From Actinobacteria bacterium UBA3120 (lineage in GTDB: Bacteria; Actinomycetota; Actinomycetes; S36-B12), in contig DEZY01000101.1 of NCBI GenBank assembly GCA_002365735.1, positions 7,168 through 31,198 of the forward strand: a DNA stretch of 24,031 nt. Reading direction: 5' to 3'. Each line of letters begins with the position of its first letter. Positions within the stretch are counted from its first letter, which is position 1. The position numbers and the translations under genes were made by a program. The notes under the pieces are model-generated. The model saw only the letters and a program-made list of their open reading frames with translations. It did not search any database and had not been told where the DNA came from. Shown here piece after piece: positions 18,729 to 24,031 of the stretch.

Positions 18729-18755
18729 ATGCGCACTTGATTAGAATGTGCGCAT
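18729..18755. promoter_or_regulatory. Inverted repeat over the divergent pyrE promoter
   Basis: ATGCGCAC-N11-GTGCGCAT, a perfect 8-bp inverted repeat. The 11-nt centre contains TAGAAT (18742-18747), the -10 of pyrE 6 nt before its ATG, and on the other strand TCTAAT (18745-18740), the -10 of the small gene. The right arm runs into the pyrE start codon. A bound dimer would block both genes. Confidence 0.65.
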
Positions 18756-19299
18756 GTCAACAAGCGCCGAATGGAATGCATTGCGTCAACAGATTTTGGA
18801 CAAAGCCGTGGTTCGCGGGAAGGTGATTCTTTCCAGCGGTCGCGAAGCTGATTACTACATTGACTTGCGTCGGGTGACATTAGATGCGCAGGCAGCGCCT
18901 TTGGTTGGAGTAGTCATGCGACAGGTGAATAGCGGCTTTGATTACCGCGCCGTCGGTGGATTGACCCTCGGGGCAGATCCGGTTGCGGCAGCGATGATGC
19001 ATAACGCTGCAGGCGATGGGGAACTGCTCAATTCATTTGTAGTTCGCAAGAGCGAGAAGCAGCACGGATTGCAACGCCGGATTGAAGGACCAGATGTCAA
19101 CGGTATTCGAGTTCTTGCGGTTGAAGACACCTCAACTACCGGTTCATCGGTTTTGACAGCAGTTGACGCCCTCTTGATTGATGGCGCGGTGATTGCCGGA
19201 GTCAGTGTGATTGTTGATCGCGGTGCCCGCGCAGCCGTTGAAGAGCGCGGATATGAATACACGGCGGCGTACTCACTTGCAGACCTAGGACTTGAGTAG
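18754..19299 (+). CDS. pyrE: Orotate phosphoribosyltransferase
   Basis: A 181-residue enzyme that joins orotate to PRPP to give OMP in pyrimidine synthesis. Visible features: GKVILSSGREADYYIDLRRVTL near the N-terminus (substrate loop), the VGGLTLGADPVA segment, VRKSEKQHGLQRRIEG (catalytic flexible loop with Lys and His) and the PRPP-binding motif VLAVEDTSTTGSSVL. Length is normal. ATG 18754 is preferred over GTG 18748: TAGAAT lies exactly 6 nt upstream and no Shine-Dalgarno sequence is present, so the mRNA is probably leaderless. The 3' end overlaps the convergent DUF368 gene by 15 nt. In M. tuberculosis, pyrE (Rv0382c) lies close to clpB and a TrmH-like gene, as here. Confidence 0.96.
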   Translation: MSTSAEWNALRQQILDKAVVRGKVILSSGREADYYIDLRRVTLDAQAAPLVGVVMRQVNSGFDYRAVGGLTLGADPVAAAMMHNAAGDGELLNSFVVRKSEKQHGLQRRIEGPDVNGIRVLAVEDTSTTGSSVLTAVDALLIDGAVIAGVSVIVDRGARAAVEERGYEYTAAYSLADLGLE

Positions 19300-20202
19300 A
19301 TCCTTTTGTTCCTCACTCGCGCCAAACTTGCGTTCAAGAACTAGAAGGCTAATGACGAAGCCAGCACCAACGACAAAGAGCAGTAGTGCAACCCCCACTT
19401 GATCAGTTGGTGCGAGAAGCTCACGCTCAGGTCCTTGCCAGGGCCATAGCGCGCGGAGCGAACCACACATCAAACCGGTAATGATTACCAGAGTTACTCG
19501 TGCACGGTTTTCTAGCAGCCATTTGAGCAGTGATACAAAAATTGCCAAACCAAGTATCGCGCCGAGGGCAAAAACAAAAAGATACACGAAATTTCGGTCA
19601 TTAACGGCCGCGATTGTTGGTTCATAAACCCCAACAGTGAGCAAAAGAAATGAGCCGGAAACCCCAGGCAGAACTAGGGCACAAATAGCAACTGCCGCGG
19701 AGAAAAAGACCGTGATCAGGCTTGGGTCCGCAACGTCAGCTGGGGGTAGGCCGGTCAAGAGGAACACACACAGTGCACAGATCAATCCCAGAATGAGAAG
19801 TGAAGGGGACCAGCCACCCACCTTGGTCACCATGTGCGCGGGAACGTAGGCACCGGCGATTACCAACCCAAAGAACAGTGCCTTCATAGCGATGGGTTGG
19901 TCCTCAAGGAGGGGCTCAATTATTCTTGCGCCAAGCACAAGGGCCGCGCCCATACCAACGGCAACAGGAATCAGGAGTCGCCATGGCAGCGAGGTGAAAG
20001 TTCTGCCCGCAACTTTGCTCGAAGCTTTACCGGGGGCAAGGCCGACCAGCTGGCGAACGCTGAGAACGAGGTCGGCGATCGCGTTGATGAGTGTGTGGTA
20101 GATCCCAACGATCAAAGCGAGGGTTCCGCCGCTCACGCCTGGGACTACCTCTGCTGCGCCCATCAGCGCGCCGCGACCAATATTGGTCAAGAATTTTAGC
20201 AT
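19285..20202 (-). CDS. DUF368 membrane protein, probable polyprenyl-phosphate transporter (PopT type)
   Basis: A 305-residue polytopic membrane protein with about eight to nine hydrophobic segments. It carries the duplicated DUF368 motif: EVVPGVSGGTLALIVGIY near residue 18 and LVLPGVSGSFLLLTVGVY near residue 190, which points to an internal inverted repeat. Family members (PopT) have been shown to recycle undecaprenyl phosphate across the membrane for cell-wall synthesis; that role here is by homology. ATG 20202 is chosen because upstream codons to 20334 have no membrane character, would run through the divergent gene, and TACCCT lies 6 nt before this ATG. Its 3' end overlaps pyrE by 15 nt. 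Confidence 0.88.
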   Translation of the reverse strand: MLKFLTNIGRGALMGAAEVVPGVSGGTLALIVGIYHTLINAIADLVLSVRQLVGLAPGKASSKVAGRTFTSLPWRLLIPVAVGMGAALVLGARIIEPLLEDQPIAMKALFFGLVIAGAYVPAHMVTKVGGWSPSLLILGLICALCVFLLTGLPPADVADPSLITVFFSAAVAICALVLPGVSGSFLLLTVGVYEPTIAAVNDRNFVYLFVFALGAILGLAIFVSLLKWLLENRARVTLVIITGLMCGSLRALWPWQGPERELLAPTDQVGVALLLFVVGAGFVISLLVLERKFGASEEQKDLLKS

Positions 20203-20208
20203 CCCTGC

Positions 20209-20225
20209 AGGGTACCGGGTAGGTT
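20209..20225. promoter_or_regulatory. Back-to-back -10 boxes of the DUF368 and TrmH genes
   Basis: TACCCT (20214-20209, minus) lies 6 nt before the ATG at 20202; TAGGTT (20220-20225, plus) lies 6 nt before the GTG at 20232. The boxes are only 5 nt apart in a 29-nt gap, so polymerase can serve only one gene at a time. Confidence 0.5.
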
Positions 20226-20231
20226 TGGCAG

Positions 20232-20861
20232 GTGGACCCAGACGCGACCGAAGTACTGGCTGCTGAAGTGGGTGTGGGCCCATGGGAAGGCGATCCGCCG
20301 GCTGGTGATCACTGGGATCTAGAACTTCTGGCAATTGGCGACCGACGTAATGTCATCGATAAATATCGATACTGGAGTCTTGAGGCGATAGTTGCCGATC
20401 TGGATAACTCTCGACACCCATTACATATTGCCATTGAGAACCTCGAGCATGATTTCAATATCGGTTCAATTGTGCGCACGGCCAACGCGTTTTTGGTCAA
20501 AGAAGTGCATATTGTGGGACGCAAACGGTGGAATCGGCGCGGGGCCATGGTGACCGACAAATACCAGCACATCCACCACCACCCGGATCCAGTTGCTTTT
20601 GGGGCTTGGGCAGCGGCAGCCAACCTTCCAGTAATCGGTGTTGACAATATGGCCGGCTCGGTCTCGATCGAAACCTTTAACTACCCCCAAGAGTGTGTGC
20701 TCGTGGTAGGTCAAGAGGGCTCCGGGTTGTCCGATCCGATGCGTGAGCAGTGCGAAACCCTCGTAGATATCGCCCAGTTTGGCTCCACCCGGTCCATAAA
20801 TGTGGGGGCGGCAGCAGCGATTGCGATGCATGGCTGGATTCGAACCCACGCAGCCCGCTGA
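20232..20861 (+). CDS. TrmH-family (SpoU) RNA 2'-O-methyltransferase
   Basis: A 209-residue SPOUT methyltransferase. The three family motifs are present: NIGSIVRTA (motif 1, with the N and R that act at the ribose), VLVVGQEGSGLS (motif 2) and FGSTRSINVGAAAAIAMHGW (motif 3, the trefoil-knot SAM site). It methylates a ribose 2'-OH in tRNA or rRNA; which site cannot be told. An N-terminal segment of about 60 residues precedes the knot domain. M. tuberculosis has a counterpart (Rv0380c) next to pyrE. GTG 20232 has TAGGTT 6 nt upstream and no ribosome site, so the mRNA is probably leaderless. Confidence 0.9.
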   Translation: MDPDATEVLAAEVGVGPWEGDPPAGDHWDLELLAIGDRRNVIDKYRYWSLEAIVADLDNSRHPLHIAIENLEHDFNIGSIVRTANAFLVKEVHIVGRKRWNRRGAMVTDKYQHIHHHPDPVAFGAWAAAANLPVIGVDNMAGSVSIETFNYPQECVLVVGQEGSGLSDPMREQCETLVDIAQFGSTRSINVGAAAAIAMHGWIRTHAAR

Positions 20862-20960
20862 GATGGCTGTGATCGGTTGCCTCGTGGTAATCCAAGCATG
20901 GAAGGATGGGGACATATAACCGCACCCGCGATTAAGCGGGCTAAGAATTTTGGAGTTCAC

Positions 20961-21983
20961 ATGCCTATTGCATCCCCAGAGGTATACGGCGAAATGCTGG
21001 ATCGCGCGAAGGCGGGCAAATTTGCCTACCCCGCGATTAACACCTCTTCATCACAGACAATTGTCGCGGCAATCCGTGGCTTTGCCGAAGCAGAAAGCGA
21101 CGGAATCGTTCAAGTTTCGTGGGGCGGCGCCGAGTTCGCTTCAGGTCAAGGCGTAAAAGACATGGTGACCGGTGCTGTTGCACTCGCTGAGTTCGCACAT
21201 GTGGTTGCTGCAAAATACAACGTGAATATCGCACTCCACACTGACCACTGTCCGAAAGACAAACTTTCAGGTTTCATGGAACCGCTGATTGCGGTCTCCC
21301 AAGAGCGGGTTGCTAAAGGCCTTGCGCCGCTATTCCAGTCACACATGTGGGATGGCTCCGCGGTCCCCCTAGAGGAAAACATGGAGATTTCCGAGCGAAT
21401 GCTTGATGCATGCGTCACAGCAAACATTATTCTTGAAATCGAAATTGGTGTTGTTGGTGGCGAAGAAGACGGCATTGAAGCCACACATGACGCGAAGCTT
21501 TTCTCAACAGTTGAAGACGGACTTGAAACTGCGCAGCGGCTCGGTTTAGGTGAGCGAGGTCGGTACATGGTCGCTGCAACATTTGGCAACGTTCATGGTG
21601 TGTATAAGCCGGGTAACGTTGTATTGACTCCTTCGATCCTCAAAGAAATCCAAGATGCAGTTGGTAAGGAATACGGAGTGGATAAGCCATTTGACTTGGT
21701 GTTCCACGGTGGATCCGGTTCATTGCTGAGTGAAATTCGTGAATCACTGGATTACGGTGTTGTGAAAATGAACATCGATACCGATACTCAATACGCATTT
21801 ACCCGTCCAATTGCCAATCACATGTTCGTCAATTACAACGGAGTACTCAAAATTGATGGTGAGGTTGGCAATAAGAAAATGTATGACCCACGTGCTTATG
21901 GCAAAGCCGCAGAAACCGGCATGGCCGACCGCGTAAAGCTCGCTTGCGAGGATTTGCGCTCTGCTGGAACGAGGATGAAGTAG
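20961..21983 (+). CDS. fba: Class II fructose-bisphosphate aldolase
   Basis: A 340-residue zinc-dependent aldolase that interconverts fructose 1,6-bisphosphate with glyceraldehyde 3-phosphate and DHAP. Key segments: AYPAINTSSSQT near the N-terminus, ALHTDHCPKDKL with the catalytic Asp and zinc His, EIEIGVVGGEEDG, the zinc His in ATFGNVHGVYKPG, LVFHGGSGS (zinc His and phosphate site) and KMNIDTDTQYAF. It is of the long class IIA type typical of Actinobacteria. ATG 20961 has GGAG 5 nt upstream; the frame is open to 20877 but the family N-terminus fits 20961. A TATAAC box near 20916 is a possible -10, giving a short leader with a CCCGC/GCGGG hairpin. Only 2 nt separate it from the DUF3151 gene. 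Confidence 0.97.
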   Translation: MPIASPEVYGEMLDRAKAGKFAYPAINTSSSQTIVAAIRGFAEAESDGIVQVSWGGAEFASGQGVKDMVTGAVALAEFAHVVAAKYNVNIALHTDHCPKDKLSGFMEPLIAVSQERVAKGLAPLFQSHMWDGSAVPLEENMEISERMLDACVTANIILEIEIGVVGGEEDGIEATHDAKLFSTVEDGLETAQRLGLGERGRYMVAATFGNVHGVYKPGNVVLTPSILKEIQDAVGKEYGVDKPFDLVFHGGSGSLLSEIRESLDYGVVKMNIDTDTQYAFTRPIANHMFVNYNGVLKIDGEVGNKKMYDPRAYGKAAETGMADRVKLACEDLRSAGTRMK

Positions 21984-21985
21984 CC

Positions 21986-22384
21986 ATGGATTCACAGAAT
22001 TTGCTGGGTGGTCCAGGGCCCACACACTTACCTGAAGGCGATGCCGCGCAAAGTGCTCTCCTCGCCGGGGGTGATCCACGTGAAATTGTCGCTCAATACC
22101 CCACGAATTCACTTGCTTGGGCGATGCTGAGCGACCAGGCGTGGGATAGCAGCGATGTCATTGGGTCTTACGCATTTGCCCGGGTCGGTTATCACCGTGG
22201 CCTTGACGCACTTCGTAAAAACGGCTGGAAAGGTTATGGTCCGGTTCCCTGGAGCCATGAGCCAAATCAAGGTTTCCTTCGCTGCCTCCAAAACTTAGGT
22301 CGGGCCGCCGGTGAAATCAATGAAAGTGACGAGCAAATTCGAATCGCTGATTTCATAGTGGAATGTGATCCAACACTTGCCTAA
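21986..22384 (+). CDS. DUF3151 family protein
   Basis: A 132-residue protein typical of Actinobacteria. Recognisable features are the N-terminal NLLGGPGPTHLP, then Y-TNSLAWAMLSDQAW, VIGSYAFARVGYHRGLDALRKNGWKG-GPVPWSHEPNQGFLRCLQNLGRAA and the IGE-D-E--RIADF tail. The role is unknown; the helical, TPR-like spacing is only suggestive. It starts 2 nt after fba with GAGGA about 8 nt upstream, so it is in the same transcript. A DUF3151 gene (Rv0360c) is also close to fba and purA in M. tuberculosis, so the linkage is conserved. Confidence 0.88.
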   Translation: MDSQNLLGGPGPTHLPEGDAAQSALLAGGDPREIVAQYPTNSLAWAMLSDQAWDSSDVIGSYAFARVGYHRGLDALRKNGWKGYGPVPWSHEPNQGFLRCLQNLGRAAGEINESDEQIRIADFIVECDPTLA

Positions 22385-23309
22385 ACCCGTCCTTATCGCT
22401 GGGGCTGGAATCACGGGGATTTCATGCGCCATTTCATTGCGTGAGCGGGGAGTTCCTTTTCGAATTGTTAACAAAGGTCGCCGAGTCGGTGGCCGCATGG
22501 CTTCGCGCGCTGTGCGTGGTTCGGGCACCGCATTTGATGGTCGAGTATTTGACACGGGTGCTTCGTACTTCACAGTGAGTGAATCGCAATTCGCAACGGT
22601 AGTAGCTGAACTGGAAACTGCGGGTGTCGTGCAACCGTGGACGGATACGTTCCATTTCGCTGACGCAGAAGGAATTGCCGGTGTCAAAGCAGGGCCAATG
22701 CGCTATCGGGCCGAGGGTGGGATCCGCAGCATTGTTGAATATTTGGCGCGGGATCTTGTGATTGAGGAGGGCGAAGTTACCGCGGTTCCCGCTCAGGAGC
22801 GGCTCGCGCTCTGCATGCCGACCCCGCAAGCTGCCCGGGTATACCCGAAGGCGAGTGAGCTCAGCACTGCAGTATGGGAACCGGTTATTTCGGTTTCAAT
22901 GTTATTTGACCGCGCTCATTGGAGTAGTTTTGACGGAATCTTTGTGAACCAAGATGCGCACATTACCTGGATCGCGAATGACGGAGCCAGACGTGGAGAC
23001 CATGCTCCGGCACTCGTTGTTCACATGAGCCCGGTTCTTTCCGCCGGTCACCTCGTGAATCCCAGTGAGGTGATTCCCATCGCAGTTGCGCGTATCCAGA
23101 AAATTCTGGGCTTTGATGAGGAACCCGCGTGGTCACACGCACACAGGTGGACCTTTGCCAAGCCCATTGAGGGGACCACCTCACCGACACCACATTTCGT
23201 GCTGGGTGAAGTGTCACTTGCCAGTGATGAATTCAGTGCCCGGCCTCGGGTTGAGGCTGGCTGGCTTAGTGGCCGCGATCTGGGGCATGCACTCGCTGAA
23301 GTGCGGTAA
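22365..23309 (+). CDS. FAD-dependent amine-oxidase/renalase-like oxidoreductase
   Basis: A 314-residue flavoprotein. The N-terminal dinucleotide fold is VLIAGAGITGISCAISLRERG, followed by the second FAD motif KGRRVGGRMASR and FDTGASYFT. The C-terminal end ArgVEAGWLSGRDLGHALA matches the FAD ribityl-binding ending of the family (DG/G..AAL). The middle has the substrate domain with AHITWIANDG and AHRWTFAKP. It belongs with COG3380-type, renalase-like proteins; substrate unknown. GTG 22365 overlaps the DUF3151 gene by 20 nt; TTG 22377 is another possible start. It probably ends the fba transcript, with purA beginning 24 nt later. Confidence 0.82.
   Translation: MIQHLPKPVLIAGAGITGISCAISLRERGVPFRIVNKGRRVGGRMASRAVRGSGTAFDGRVFDTGASYFTVSESQFATVVAELETAGVVQPWTDTFHFADAEGIAGVKAGPMRYRAEGGIRSIVEYLARDLVIEEGEVTAVPAQERLALCMPTPQAARVYPKASELSTAVWEPVISVSMLFDRAHWSSFDGIFVNQDAHITWIANDGARRGDHAPALVVHMSPVLSAGHLVNPSEVIPIAVARIQKILGFDEEPAWSHAHRWTFAKPIEGTTSPTPHFVLGEVSLASDEFSARPRVEAGWLSGRDLGHALAEVR

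Positions 23310-24031
<722 letters not shown>

Overview
The window is a stretch of actinobacterial chromosome. Three things point to the phylum: the dnaK-grpE-dnaJ-hspR-clpB order with an HspR-type (HAIR) operator upstream, families typical of the phylum (DUF3151, a DapC-like aminotransferase), and the neighbourhood of pyrE, a TrmH-family methyltransferase, fba, DUF3151 and purA, whose counterparts lie in one region (about Rv0350-Rv0384c) of Mycobacterium tuberculosis. Base composition is only moderately GC-rich, genes are packed tightly and many genes seem to have no 5' leader. Together this suggests a streamlined, probably free-living or planktonic actinobacterium rather than a high-GC soil type. 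The genus cannot be read from the sequence.

Layout. 1-1458: 3' end of a putA-type proline-catabolic gene, convergent and overlapping with a small DUF2237 gene. 1531-1601: tRNA-Gly(CCC). 1937-2584: GntR/FadR-type regulator, ending at a bidirectional terminator shared with a secreted lipoprotein of unknown function (2691-3998). 4231-6130: a divergent two-component pair (membrane kinase and NarL-type regulator) separated by a palindrome. 6226-6331: two terminators flanking a 14-bp inverted repeat. 6333-6707: small membrane protein. 6820-13986: heat-shock operon dnaK-grpE-dnaJ-hspR-clpB plus a secreted barrel-like protein, with overlapping stop/start codons at four of its five junctions. 13976-16263: DapC-like aminotransferase divergent from an acyl-CoA dehydrogenase-like flavoprotein. 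16297-18214: a chagasin-like exported inhibitor convergent with an exported trypsin-like protease. 18288-19299: unknown small gene divergent from pyrE around a perfect inverted repeat. 19285-20861: DUF368 polyprenyl-phosphate transporter divergent from a TrmH-family methyltransferase. 20961-24031: fba, DUF3151, an FAD oxidoreductase and the 5' part of purA.

How it works together. HspR would bind upstream of dnaK and repress its own operon, with DnaK as likely co-repressor; ClpB and the DnaK system form the disaggregation machine. An internal start in clpB, with a good Shine-Dalgarno sequence, sits where E. coli makes its short ClpB isoform. The exported protein translationally coupled to clpB is the most unusual member and hints at an envelope branch of the heat-shock response.

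No mobile element, CRISPR array, integrase or phage gene was seen. The main novelty is in regulatory architecture: recurrent TANNNT-N6-start leaderless promoters, divergent genes with back-to-back or overlapping -10 boxes inside inverted repeats, and convergent genes whose 3' ends overlap.
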